A DNA stretch of 64,000 nucleotides. Origin: an uncultured Polaribacter sp. Its GTDB lineage: Bacteria; Bacteroidota; Bacteroidia; Flavobacteriales; Flavobacteriaceae. The stretch is from positions 525,864 to 589,863 of the forward strand of contig NZ_CANNFH010000001.1 of NCBI RefSeq assembly GCF_947503875.1, in the 5' to 3' direction. How positions within the stretch are numbered: the stretch's first letter is position 1; every line of letters begins with the position of its first letter. A program made the position numbers and the translations under genes. Of this stretch, positions 17,396 to 26,994 are shown one piece after another. Below the pieces are notes generated by a model, which worked only from the letters and a program-made list of their open reading frames with translations, had not been told where the DNA came from and made no database searches.

Positions 17396-18070
17396 TTACT
17401 CGTATTTGGCAACAACTAAAGTCGCTTTGGCATCTGTAGCCAAATTCCACTCATTTGAAGAGATAAGCACGCCAGTATCATTATACACTTTAAAGGCAGC
17501 AGTATTAGGGCCAGAAGTACCTTGATTTAAGGCTACAAAGGCAATTTTATTAATACCTAATTCTAAAGGAATATTAAAGCTTTGGTAGCTGCGTCTTAAT
17601 ACAATATTATTTACCACAGGTTTATCATTTACCATAATAGTTACTCGATCTCCATCTGGATGCTGAAAATCTCTACAAATAATATTTACACTATTTGCCT
17701 TGGTTCTAATACTACCTAAATCTTGGTCTATAACAGGATATATATATTGACCGTTAACCGTTTTAAAGGCGTTTAAAAAACGAGCTTCCTTAATTTTTTT
17801 TTGAGTGAGAATACCTTTATTCAATCGCTTTTCTTCTGCTTGCTGCTTATTTAGCTTTTCTTGTTCTCTGTCATACGCCTTTTTGAAGCCATCTAAACCT
17901 TTAAGTTCTATAGAGGTTGGTTGTTCTGATACTTTTGTGTTTTTTATAACCAATGCTTTTACCTTTCCTTTGTCATTTTTACCACCGTTACTTTTATCTA
18001 ATTGTGCACACAAAGACAAAGAAGAAAAGGTAATAAAAATTATGAAAAAAGTTTTTAATGTAGATAACAT
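17396..18070 (-). CDS. Secreted protein of unknown function
   Basis: A 224-residue protein with a signal peptide (hydrophobic residues 5-21, ending LSLCAQ). Residues about 60-95 are charged and helical (YDREQEKLNKQQAEEKRLN). The C-terminal half, about 110-224, is beta-rich and looks like an immunoglobulin-like or jelly-roll fold: ICRDFQHPDGDRVTIMVND and GINKIAFVALNQG. It is probably periplasmic or surface-attached; the cysteine near the signal end is not in a clear lipobox. Not recognised beyond that. It has its own TAnnTTTG box at 18095-18102. Confidence 0.7.
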   Translation of the reverse strand: MLSTLKTFFIIFITFSSLSLCAQLDKSNGGKNDKGKVKALVIKNTKVSEQPTSIELKGLDGFKKAYDREQEKLNKQQAEEKRLNKGILTQKKIKEARFLNAFKTVNGQYIYPVIDQDLGSIRTKANSVNIICRDFQHPDGDRVTIMVNDKPVVNNIVLRRSYQSFNIPLELGINKIAFVALNQGTSGPNTAAFKVYNDTGVLISSNEWNLATDAKATLVVAKYE

Positions 18071-18094
18071 ATTGTTGTTTTGTTATAGTGTAAA

Positions 18095-18102
18095 CAAATA
18101 TA
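18095..18102 (-). promoter_or_regulatory. Putative -7 box of the secreted-protein gene
   Basis: Minus strand TATATTTG matches TAnnTTTG, 24 bp upstream of the ATG at 18070. Confidence 0.5.
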
Positions 18103-18147
18103 ATGCCGATTTTTGTTGTAGCTGTAACAGTTTTGTTAAATTTACCT

Positions 18148-18816
18148 TTAGTGAACGGGAAAATTAAAATAGGTTTTTGGATAGGGTTCTTGTCTTAACG
18201 TAAAATGCCACCATTCATTATCATAAGGTTTAAAACCATTATCCATCATTATTTTTCTTAAAAATAAACGATTTTGTTGCTGTTTTTTTGTGAGGTTTTT
18301 ATAAAACGGGTGCGATTCTTTACCAAAAAAATCATAAATACTGCCCATGTCTAATGCTTTATTTGTAGCTAAATCTATAATGGTTAAATCTACAGTACTG
18401 CCTCTAGTATGGCCAGATTTAGAGGCAATGTAACCGAGTTTGAACAATTTAGATTTTGGAATATTTGGATAATACTTTTTTTTCATTAAAGTATCATTTA
18501 AAACTCTAGCCCATTTTACAAAATGATTTATGGCTTGTTGTGGTCTATATGCATCAAAAATTTTTAAACCTAAATTTTCTTTTTTAAGTTTTTGTTGAAT
18601 AATTTGTAATTGTTTTGCGGCCGCTTTTGTGATTAACAAACAATTACTTTTATAACCGTCTATTGGCTTTCCAATAAAATTATCATCAGATAAATAACAT
18701 AGTTCTACTTGTATGCTTGGTGCTACATCATTTAAATAAGTAAAACCACTTGGTATTTCTTGCGAATAAATAAAGCAACTAAAACAAATAAAAACAACTA
18801 AAATACTTTTTTGCAT
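18148..18816 (-). CDS. D-alanyl-D-alanine dipeptidase, VanX/DdpX type (peptidase M15D)
   Basis: A zinc peptidase of 222 residues expected to hydrolyse D-Ala-D-Ala or related cell-wall dipeptides in the periplasm. A signal peptide is present (residues 1-18, ending FIYSQ). Zinc ligands are in SGHTRGSTVDLT (His and Asp of the HxxxxxxD motif) and EWWHF (Glu base and His). The substrate-site segment KIFDAYRPQQA is also present. The exported form suggests peptidoglycan turnover or nutrition rather than vancomycin resistance; no VanH or VanA genes are near. Confidence 0.9.
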   Translation of the reverse strand: MQKSILVVFICFSCFIYSQEIPSGFTYLNDVAPSIQVELCYLSDDNFIGKPIDGYKSNCLLITKAAAKQLQIIQQKLKKENLGLKIFDAYRPQQAINHFVKWARVLNDTLMKKKYYPNIPKSKLFKLGYIASKSGHTRGSTVDLTIIDLATNKALDMGSIYDFFGKESHPFYKNLTKKQQQNRLFLRKIMMDNGFKPYDNEWWHFTLRQEPYPKTYFNFPVH

Positions 18817-18882
18817 AGCGTAAAAATAATAAAATTTAAAGGAAGGCTTCTATATAAAAATTAATACTTAATTTTGATTGTT

Positions 18883-19290
18883 ATGGAACAACTAACCCTT
18901 ACAACACCTGCACTTTTATTTTCTGCGATTTCTTTGATTATGTTAGCTTATACAAATCGTTTTTTAGCTTATTCTGCAGTTATTAGAAACTTACATGATA
19001 TTTATTTAGAGAAAAAAGACGATGCTTTACTAAGACAGATTAAAAATTTAAAGCTGCGCTTGAATTTAACAAGATACATGCAAATTTTGGGAATTACTAG
19101 TTTGCTTTTTTGTGTATTAACGATGTTTTTAATTTACATTAATCAACAAACAATAGCTTCTTATACTTTTGGATTTGGCCTAATTTTACTCATATTATCT
19201 TTGAGTTTGTTAATTAAAGAAATTCAAATTTCGTCTCAAGCTTTGCAACATCATATTGCAGATATAGAAGAGTATTTGAATCAAAAATAA
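18883..19290 (+). CDS. DUF2721-type membrane protein
   Basis: A 135-residue protein with three hydrophobic segments: about 5-22, 68-88 and 93-113. Between the first two is a charged region (DDALLRQIKNLKLRLNLT). Topology and the LRLNLTRYMQILGITSLLFC segment fit the DUF2721 family, whose function is unknown. The ATG at 18883 is preferred to the TTG at 18874. A TAATTTTG sequence at 18869-18876 could be a -7 box, but it would leave almost no leader. It ends 8 bp from the end of the convergent phosphotransferase gene, with no terminator between. Confidence 0.7.
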   Translation: MEQLTLTTPALLFSAISLIMLAYTNRFLAYSAVIRNLHDIYLEKKDDALLRQIKNLKLRLNLTRYMQILGITSLLFCVLTMFLIYINQQTIASYTFGFGLILLILSLSLLIKEIQISSQALQHHIADIEEYLNQK

Positions 19291-19298
19291 AAGTAGCT

Positions 19299-21152
19299 TT
19301 ATTTTCTGTCTAAAAAATCTTGGTAGACTTCTTGTGAAATAGCTTTACCTAAGGAGTCTAGCGTTTTGGTGTTTCCTATTTCTAAAATAGGAGTTTTACC
19401 CACCAAATCGTAAACAATTGTTCCGTTTTTAGAAATTGTGCCAAAGCCTTTGTTAAAACTAAAATAACTAAACTGATTTTTAGAATTATTAAATAGGTTT
19501 TTACTCCATTTAAAGGCGCTATTATCACCATCCAATAAATCTAAAAGCGTGTAAGGTAAATCTATTTGATTTGTATAATTGTCTACAGTTAGGTTGGTTT
19601 TAGTTAATGCACCTCCTAACCACAGCATAGGAATTTTAAATTTTTTGGGATCATTAAAAAGGCCTTCATGTTTTGGCAAACTATGGCCATGATCTGCCAA
19701 AATAATTATTAAAGTATTTTTATACCAAGGCTGTTGTTTTGCAAATTTTATAAAATTACCAACTGCTTTATCTGTATAAGTGTGCGAACTTCTAAATTTA
19801 TTATCTTCTGTGTCTTTTCCAAATTTATAAACATCAGGAAACTCAAAAGGTTCATGACTAGTTAAGGTTAATAGAATTTTAAAAAAAGGATGTGTTTGTT
19901 TGTTTTCAAAATCTTTTGCAAACTTTTGCAATACAACATGATCATGAGCACCCCACTTAGAATTCCAATCATCATTTTTAAAAAAACTACCGTCTACAAA
20001 ATTGTTAATTTGCGCATTTCTAAGATAGGTTTTCATGTTGGCAAAATTTAAATCGCCTCCATAATAAAACTTTGTTTTATAACCTAAATCCTCCATTTGT
20101 TTGGGTAACATAGGTAAACTTCTCGTTTTATTTGGCATACGCATTATTCGTTTTACAGGTAAAGGATAATAACCGCTTAAAATGGCAGGAATTCCTTTAT
20201 CTGTTCTATCTCCGTTTGCATAAAAATTGGTAAAAAGTAAACCTTCTTTAGAAAGGGCGTTTAAATTTGGTGTTACATTGGATTCACCATTTAAAGCACC
20301 AACTACTTTTGCGGTTAAACCTTCCCAAATAATTAAAATTACGTTAGGTTTTTTTGTGTTTAAAATGTTATCTGTATCCGCATTTAATAAAGGTTTTCTA
20401 TTTTTTTTTATGATGTTTTTCGCAATTTTATCATCTAGAGATTTGTAAACATTAATACCATTTGTTCTGTGCGTTATGGTGTTAAAAAAATTCCATGTAA
20501 AATTTATGGCAGCATGGTTTGCAAACATGCTGCTAGAAAAATAGACATTACTTTGGTTTATAGGATTGGTTTGTAAACCTCCTCTAATAGGTAATATTAA
20601 GCTTGCTGTTGTTACTAAAAATAAGATTGCTTGTGCCCAATGGCTTTTTGCTATTACTATTGTTTTATTATTAATTACTTTCTTAAAAAACCAACAAAAG
20701 CCAATAGTGATAAGTAACCAAGCAAAAATGCCAAAAGCTAGCAGTCCTTTAGAAACAGAAGCTAGCATCAACATAGGTTTGTCTAGATAAGGTAAAATAC
20801 TATTGTCTAATCTTACGCCCCAAGATTGGTATAAACCAGCATCTGTTAAAAGCAAAACTGTAATTATAGCAAGAATTATATAAGAATATATTTTAACTAT
20901 TTTACCTAAATAGTTTGTAGTTGTAAATACAGAAATTATAAAAAGTAAAAAGGGTATTATAGAAAGATAGGCTGCAAAAGAAATATCTAATTTTAAACCA
21001 TAATAAAAGGTGTTTATAATTGTTGAAGTGTCTAATTCTTTAGTACTACTAAAGTTAAACACCAAGAAAAAGGATCTTGCAAAAACAAAATAACTTACCC
21101 AAAGTAAAAAGTAGCTTATGTAAAAAAGAATTCTGTTTTTAAAACTTCTCAA
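19299..21152 (-). CDS. LTA synthase-like phosphoglycerol/phosphoethanolamine transferase (sulfatase superfamily)
   Basis: A 617-residue membrane enzyme. The N-terminal 195 residues form about five membrane helices; the rest is an extracytoplasmic alkaline-phosphatase-fold domain. Metal and catalytic signatures are visible: VILIIWEGLTAKVVG (Glu ligand), the nucleophile Thr in NGDRTDKGIPAILSG, and IILADHGHSLP (Asp-His ligands). In Gram-positives such enzymes make lipoteichoic acid; in Gram-negatives the relatives modify glycans or lipids with phosphoglycerol or phosphoethanolamine. The substrate here is unknown. The start is TTG at 21152; no in-frame ATG precedes it. It lies 18 nt downstream of tsaD. 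Confidence 0.88.
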   Translation of the reverse strand: MRSFKNRILFYISYFLLWVSYFVFARSFFLVFNFSSTKELDTSTIINTFYYGLKLDISFAAYLSIIPFLLFIISVFTTTNYLGKIVKIYSYIILAIITVLLLTDAGLYQSWGVRLDNSILPYLDKPMLMLASVSKGLLAFGIFAWLLITIGFCWFFKKVINNKTIVIAKSHWAQAILFLVTTASLILPIRGGLQTNPINQSNVYFSSSMFANHAAINFTWNFFNTITHRTNGINVYKSLDDKIAKNIIKKNRKPLLNADTDNILNTKKPNVILIIWEGLTAKVVGALNGESNVTPNLNALSKEGLLFTNFYANGDRTDKGIPAILSGYYPLPVKRIMRMPNKTRSLPMLPKQMEDLGYKTKFYYGGDLNFANMKTYLRNAQINNFVDGSFFKNDDWNSKWGAHDHVVLQKFAKDFENKQTHPFFKILLTLTSHEPFEFPDVYKFGKDTEDNKFRSSHTYTDKAVGNFIKFAKQQPWYKNTLIIILADHGHSLPKHEGLFNDPKKFKIPMLWLGGALTKTNLTVDNYTNQIDLPYTLLDLLDGDNSAFKWSKNLFNNSKNQFSYFSFNKGFGTISKNGTIVYDLVGKTPILEIGNTKTLDSLGKAISQEVYQDFLDRK

Positions 21153-21170
21153 AATAGTGCTTGTAATTAG

Positions 21171-22196
21171 TTATTCTGTAACTTTTAATCTTGCTTTGGC
21201 AGTAACATTTGTATTAGAATACTCATTGTTTAAAAATTTTAAATAACCAGTAATTGCAATCATGGCTGCATTATCTGTGGTATATTCAAACTTAGGAATG
21301 TAGGTAGTCCATCCAAAATGTTTTTGAGCAAGTGCTAACCTTTTTCTTATTTCAGAATTTGCAGATACTCCACCAGCAATTGCAATATGTTTGACACCTG
21401 TTTTTTTAACGGCATTTTTTAATTTTTCCATTAAAATTTCAACAATTGTATATTGAATAGAAGCACAAATATCATTTAAATTCTCTGTTATAAAATTTGG
21501 GTTTATTTTCTGTTGCTTTTGAATAAAATATAAAATTCCTGTTTTTAAACCACTAAAACTAAAATCTAAATCACCTACTTTAGGTTTGGTAAATGCAAAC
21601 GCTTTTGGGTTACCAAGTTGTGCATATTTGTCTATTAAAGGGCCACCAGGATAAGGCAAACCTAAAATTTTAGCAGACTTATCAAAAGCTTCTCCAACAG
21701 CATCATCTATAGTTTCTCCTAAAATTTCCATTTCAAAATAATTAGAAACCTTTACAATTTGGGTATGACCACCACTAATTGTTAAGCATATAAAAGGAAA
21801 AGGAGGTGTTTTACTATCTTCTTCATTAATAAAATGCGCTAAAATATGCGCTTGCATATGATTAACAGCCAATAAAGGAACATTTAAACCAATTGCTAAC
21901 GATTTGGCAAAAGAAGTGCCCACTAAAAGAGAACCCATTAAACCTGGTCCTTTTGTAAAAGCGATTCCAGATAATTGTTCTTTGTTAATTTTTGCTTGTT
22001 TTAACGCTTGTTGTACTACAGGTACTATGTTTTGCTGATGGGCTCTTGATGCCAATTCTGGCACAACACCACCGTATTTTGCGTGCACTTCTTGGTTAGC
22101 CACTACATTGCTTAGTACTTTAGCATCGCAAATAACAGATGCACTAGTATCATCACAAGAAGATTCTATTCCTAAAATATATATAGGTGTTTTCAT
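21171..22196 (-). CDS. tsaD: tRNA N6-adenosine threonylcarbamoyltransferase
   Basis: Catalytic subunit of the t6A37 tRNA modification machinery, universal and usually essential. The 341 residues are normal length. Signatures: ILGIESSCDDTSASV at the start, the metal ligands in NHMQAHILAH, ISGGHTQIV, the nucleotide-binding DDAVGEAFDK and the glycine loop IAGGVSANSEIR near residue 275. Other t6A genes (tsaB, tsaC, tsaE) are not in this window. It is divergent from tamB; such a tsaD-tamB pairing is, to my knowledge, frequent in this family. Confidence 0.97.
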   Translation of the reverse strand: MKTPIYILGIESSCDDTSASVICDAKVLSNVVANQEVHAKYGGVVPELASRAHQQNIVPVVQQALKQAKINKEQLSGIAFTKGPGLMGSLLVGTSFAKSLAIGLNVPLLAVNHMQAHILAHFINEEDSKTPPFPFICLTISGGHTQIVKVSNYFEMEILGETIDDAVGEAFDKSAKILGLPYPGGPLIDKYAQLGNPKAFAFTKPKVGDLDFSFSGLKTGILYFIQKQQKINPNFITENLNDICASIQYTIVEILMEKLKNAVKKTGVKHIAIAGGVSANSEIRKRLALAQKHFGWTTYIPKFEYTTDNAAMIAITGYLKFLNNEYSNTNVTAKARLKVTE

Positions 22197-22263
22197 TGGG
22201 GCAAAAATAGAAATAAATTTAGGTTGATTTTTCTTTTTTTAGAATAGAAATATAATTCTTTGG

Positions 22264-22271
22264 TAAATTTG
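22264..22271 (+). promoter_or_regulatory. Putative -7 box of tamB
   Basis: TAAATTTG matches TAnnTTTG and ends 23 bp before the ATG at 22295, in the 98-bp spacer between tsaD and tamB. Confidence 0.45.
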
Positions 22272-22294
22272 CACGTTCTTTGTGTTACTTGGCA

Positions 22295-25200
22295 ATGTTT
22301 TTGCTTCTTAAAGAGAAACAAATCATCAATTTAAAAAAAAGCGTTATTAAAACTTTTGCATACAAAACAGTAAAACTTATAGGGTATTTTATACTCTTTT
22401 TGCTGTTGTTGAGTTTGTTGTTATCTACTTCTTTTGTGCAAACAAAATTAGGTAATTATGCTACTGGTAAAATTAATGAAGAATATGGTGCTAATTTAGC
22501 TATTGGTAAAATAAACTTGTCTTTATTAGGCAGTGTTCAATTGAAAGATGTTCAAATTAAAGACCACCACAAAGACACTTTAATTTTTGTAAACAAACTA
22601 TCAACTTCTCTTTTAAGCGCAAAAAAAGTTTTAGATAAGCAGGTGCTTTTAGGAGACGTTATTTTAAGTGATGCTTCTTACTACATGAAAACACACAAAG
22701 GTGAAAAACAGAACAACATTTCTGTTTTTCTGCAAAGCTTTGTTACCAATAAACCCAAAGATTCTTTAGCACCACCATTTGTATTAAAGGCAGATAATAT
22801 TTATGTGCAAAATCTAGATTTTAAAATTATAAATGAAAATAACCAAAAACCGTTAATTTTTTCTGCGGTAAATATTGGTGGTAATGTGCAAGATTTGGCA
22901 ATTAACGGTGCTAATTTTGAAGCTAAAACAAGAGGATTGCATTTTAAAACCAATCAAGGTATTGTTGTTAATAATTTAACTACAGATTATGCCTATACTA
23001 ATACTAAAATGAATTTTGAGAATACCTTGTTAAAGACCGAAAAATCAGATCTTAATGCAAATATTGTTTTTAACTACAACAAAGGGGATTTAGCAAAATT
23101 TACAGATAATGTAAAAATAACCGCTAACTTCACTAAAAGTAAAATTAAGATAACAGATTTAAAAAAGTTTTATACAGAGTTAAGCGGGAATGATGTGATT
23201 TTTTTTAATGGAAAACTAAACGGAACACTAAATAATTTTGATTTGCGTAATCTTAATTTAAAAACCAGAAAAGGAATTAAAGTTATTGGTAATTTATCTT
23301 TTGTAAATGCAGTAAATACGAAAAGAGGTTTTGTTTTTGACGGAAAACTAAGAAATTTATCTGCTTCTTATGCAGAGCTAAAAAATATTTTACCAAATGT
23401 TTTAGGAAACACCTTACCATCTGAGTTTTCTAAATTTGGCAGGTTTACAGCCAAAGGAAATGTAAGATTAACCCCAACACAAATAAGCGCTGCAATTGCT
23501 TTGCGTTCTAAAATTGGTACTATTGTTTCAGATTTAGAAATAGATAACATTAATAATATAGACAACGCCTCTTATATTGGTGATTTAGAGTTGACTGATT
23601 TTGATATGGGCGCCTTTTTTAACAATCCGCTTTTTGGATTGGTTTCTTTAAAAGGAGATGTAAATGGAAGTGGTTTTACTTTAAACAATATAAATACTGC
23701 GTTTATTGGTACTATTAGTGCCTTAAATTTTAAAGAATATACCTATCAAAATATTGTTACTAATGGAAGATATCAAAACAATAAATTTGATGGTGATTTG
23801 GTCATAGATGATGCTAATTTTAAAATGAAATTTAACGGTTTAGCAGACCTATCATCTACAACACATAAGTTTGATTTTAAATCTAATATTGCTTATTTAA
23901 ACCTTAAAGAAACCAATTTATTTACAAGAGACAGTACTGCAGTTTTAAAAGCAGATATAGCTGTAGATATAGAGGGGAACACTTTAGATAATATTATAGG
24001 AAAAGCGGTTTTTAACAAGGTGTTTTATACCAATCAAGAGCAAGAGTATGCTTTTAAGGAATTTATTGTTTCATCATCATTAAAAGACAGTATAAAAACA
24101 ATAGCGGTAACTTCTAAAGATATTGTAGATGGTAAAATAGCGGGTAAATTTTATTTTTCAGATTTGCCTAAAGTAGCACAAAATGCTTTGAGTAGTGTAT
24201 ATACCAACTACAAACCTTATGCGGTTTCTCCAAATCAGTTTTTAGATTTTAATTTTGAAATCTACAATCAGGTGGTAAATGTTTTTTTTCCGGATATTTT
24301 TATTGATAATAATACCAAAATTAAAGGTAAAATTAATTCGGATAAAAATTTATTTCGTTTGAATTTAAGTTCGCCTAAAGTTGCTTATTTAAAAAATGAA
24401 ATCGAAGATATTATTTTAAGAACCGATAATAAAAACCCTATTTATAATACCTTTTTGTCTGCCAAAGAGGTAAATACAGATTATTATAAGGTTTCTAAGT
24501 TAAAGTTAATTAATATCAACAGAAATGATACTTTATTCTTTAAATCTGAATTTGAAGGAGGAAAAAAGAAGAATGAAAATTTTAATTTAGATTTTTTCTA
24601 CACTTTTAATTCTGAAGGAAAATCTGTAGTAGGTTTCGAAGAATCATCATTCATATTTAAAGAAAATACTTGGAATATTAATCCTGATGTTACCAATACA
24701 GATAAAATCACTTTCGATTTAAATGCCAATGAGTTTAATTTTAGTCAATTTAAATTAATTTCAGGAGCCCAAGAAATAGAATTTACAGGAAGTTTAAAAG
24801 GAACCCAAGAAAAAGTTCTACTTGCAGATTTTACCAAAGTAAATTTACAAAGCTTTTTACCAGAAATAGACAGTTTAGCATTAAAAGGACAACTTTCTGG
24901 TCATTTAGATTTTATTCAAAAAGAAGGGAACTATAAACCAGAGGCCAATTTAACCATAAAAGATTTTGAAATTAATAATTTTAAACAAGGAGATTTATCT
25001 TTAAATATAAAAGGACAAAATTCTTATAAGACTTATGATGTAGATTTATCTATAGAAAACGAATCTGTAAAAAGTATTGCAGCAAATGGTTTGTTAGATT
25101 TTTCTGCAGAAAGACCAATTATAGACTTAGAAGTGCTTTTAGAAGAATTTCAACTCAATGCATTTAGTCCTCTTGGTCAAGATGTGTTATCCTCTTTAAG

Positions 25201-26803
25201 AGGAAGTGCATCTGGTAATTTTACGCTAAGAGGTTTTCTGCGCAACCCAGATATGGATGGTGTTTTAAAATTAAAAAACGCTGGCTTAAAGTTTCCTTAT
25301 TTAAATGTAGATTACGATTTTGAAGGCGAGTCTGAGATCACACTTTTACAGCAGTCTTTTATTTTAGAGAATTTTAAATTACTAGATTCTAAAAGAAAAA
25401 CAAAGGGTTTTTTAAATGGTAACATTTCACATTTAGATTTTAAACAATGGTATTTAGATTTAAATATAGAAAGTGATAATCTGTTAGTTTTAGATACAGA
25501 AAATACAGAAGAAGCCTTGTATTATGGTAGTGCCTTTATAGATGGTACAGCAGATATTTATGGTTTAACAGATAGATTAACCATAGATATAAAGGCGAAA
25601 ACAATGCCAGGAACCATTTTTGTGTTGCCTTTAAAAGACGTAGAAACTGTAGATAGTTACAGTTTAATTCATTTTAAAACAGAGCAAACTGTGGTAGAAG
25701 AAAGGCAAGATGAAGTTGCCTTACAAGCTCTAAAAGGATTGTCTCTTAATATTGGTTTAGAGGTAACATCAAGTGCAGTTGCGCAAGTGGTTATAGATGA
25801 GGTTTACGGCAGCCAATTATCGGGTAAAGGTTCTGGTAATTTACAAATAGAAATAGACACTAGGGGTAAATTTAATATGTATGGAGATTATGTTGTAAGT
25901 AGTGGTGTTTATGATTTTAAGTATGGTGGTATTGTAAATAAGCCTTTTGTGATACAAAAAGGAGGTACCGTTTCTTGGAACGGAGATCCTGCAAACGCAA
26001 ATTTAGATGTAACTGCAGTTTATAAAGCCAAAGCCAATCCTGGTGTTTTATTAGAGAATTTTAACTCTAATAGAAATATCGAGGTAGATTTGGTAGCAAG
26101 AATTTCTGGTGGTTTATTTAACTCTAAACAAGAATTAGATATTTTATTAACAAATGTAGATCCCACTATTGCTAGTGAATTAGAGTTTATTTTAAATGAT
26201 AACAATGTTAATGAAAAAACGACTCAGTTTATATCTTTATTAGCCTTTGGTAATTTTGTAAATCCAGATCGAGTTAATTTTAATGCAACAGACCAAATAG
26301 CAAATACAGCATCAAGTGCAATTGCAGGTGCATTTTCTAACCTTTTAAATAGTCCAGATAGTAAGTTTCAATTGGGTGTAGATTATCAACAAGGTCAGAC
26401 AGATAATGATATTGAAAGGCTAAACATAGACAATCAAGTAGATTTATCTGTAAGTACACAAGTTAGTGATAGAGTAATTATTAATGGAAAAGTTGGTGTG
26501 CCTGTTGGTACGCAAACTCAATCTAGTGTTATTGGCGAAGTAAAAGTAGAGGTGCTTTTAAACAAAGAAGGTAATTTTAGATGGGTTATTTTTAATAGAC
26601 AAAATGAAATACAGTATACTATAGAAGACCAAGGTTATACGCAAGGTATTGGTTTATCTTACCAAGTTAATTTTAATACGCTTGCAGGTTTATTGCAAAA
26701 AATAGGCATCAACAAAAAAGACAAAACAGCGTCTAAAAAAGAAATTCCTAAAAATAAACCCATTAGAAAAGAAGAAGAAATTAATAATTTCGAAGGAAAT
26801 TAA
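22295..26803 (+). CDS. tamB: TamB-like translocation/assembly module protein
   Basis: A very long envelope protein, 1502 residues from the ATG at 22295; a TTG five codons upstream is an alternative. A single N-terminal membrane anchor (about residues 28-48) is followed by a long periplasmic beta-rich region of the AsmA/TamB type that bridges inner and outer membranes. The last 450 residues carry the conserved TamB C-terminal domain, including GSGNLQIEIDTRGKFNMYGDY-like beta repeats and the terminal segment with GLSYQVNFNTLAG. TamB proteins act in outer-membrane protein assembly or phospholipid transport. No tamA lies next to it. The lysine-rich tail after the last beta strand is typical of Bacteroidota homologs. 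Confidence 0.9.
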   Translation: MFLLLKEKQIINLKKSVIKTFAYKTVKLIGYFILFLLLLSLLLSTSFVQTKLGNYATGKINEEYGANLAIGKINLSLLGSVQLKDVQIKDHHKDTLIFVNKLSTSLLSAKKVLDKQVLLGDVILSDASYYMKTHKGEKQNNISVFLQSFVTNKPKDSLAPPFVLKADNIYVQNLDFKIINENNQKPLIFSAVNIGGNVQDLAINGANFEAKTRGLHFKTNQGIVVNNLTTDYAYTNTKMNFENTLLKTEKSDLNANIVFNYNKGDLAKFTDNVKITANFTKSKIKITDLKKFYTELSGNDVIFFNGKLNGTLNNFDLRNLNLKTRKGIKVIGNLSFVNAVNTKRGFVFDGKLRNLSASYAELKNILPNVLGNTLPSEFSKFGRFTAKGNVRLTPTQISAAIALRSKIGTIVSDLEIDNINNIDNASYIGDLELTDFDMGAFFNNPLFGLVSLKGDVNGSGFTLNNINTAFIGTISALNFKEYTYQNIVTNGRYQNNKFDGDLVIDDANFKMKFNGLADLSSTTHKFDFKSNIAYLNLKETNLFTRDSTAVLKADIAVDIEGNTLDNIIGKAVFNKVFYTNQEQEYAFKEFIVSSSLKDSIKTIAVTSKDIVDGKIAGKFYFSDLPKVAQNALSSVYTNYKPYAVSPNQFLDFNFEIYNQVVNVFFPDIFIDNNTKIKGKINSDKNLFRLNLSSPKVAYLKNEIEDIILRTDNKNPIYNTFLSAKEVNTDYYKVSKLKLININRNDTLFFKSEFEGGKKKNENFNLDFFYTFNSEGKSVVGFEESSFIFKENTWNINPDVTNTDKITFDLNANEFNFSQFKLISGAQEIEFTGSLKGTQEKVLLADFTKVNLQSFLPEIDSLALKGQLSGHLDFIQKEGNYKPEANLTIKDFEINNFKQGDLSLNIKGQNSYKTYDVDLSIENESVKSIAANGLLDFSAERPIIDLEVLLEEFQLNAFSPLGQDVLSSLRGSASGNFTLRGFLRNPDMDGVLKLKNAGLKFPYLNVDYDFEGESEITLLQQSFILENFKLLDSKRKTKGFLNGNISHLDFKQWYLDLNIESDNLLVLDTENTEEALYYGSAFIDGTADIYGLTDRLTIDIKAKTMPGTIFVLPLKDVETVDSYSLIHFKTEQTVVEERQDEVALQALKGLSLNIGLEVTSSAVAQVVIDEVYGSQLSGKGSGNLQIEIDTRGKFNMYGDYVVSSGVYDFKYGGIVNKPFVIQKGGTVSWNGDPANANLDVTAVYKAKANPGVLLENFNSNRNIEVDLVARISGGLFNSKQELDILLTNVDPTIASELEFILNDNNVNEKTTQFISLLAFGNFVNPDRVNFNATDQIANTASSAIAGAFSNLLNSPDSKFQLGVDYQQGQTDNDIERLNIDNQVDLSVSTQVSDRVIINGKVGVPVGTQTQSSVIGEVKVEVLLNKEGNFRWVIFNRQNEIQYTIEDQGYTQGIGLSYQVNFNTLAGLLQKIGINKKDKTASKKEIPKNKPIRKEEEINNFEGN

Positions 26804-26994
26804 GAAAAATTTATACTTCTTTTATTCAAGAAAAATTAGATTTCTACTCTAAAATATTTACAATCTATTTTACTAAAGTAAAATATTGAATTTTTACTTA
26901 AAAATACGCTTTTTATACGCTTTCAAAGGCTAAAACGTTTTCGTAGTTTTATTATTTTAAGTCTTTAAAATACTGTAATTTTACCAAGATAATT

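Noticed and set aside
18148..18816. Vancomycin-resistance gene
   Set aside because: The enzyme belongs to the VanX family, but it is exported and has no vanH/vanA/vanS/vanR neighbours; a cell-wall or nutritional role is more likely.
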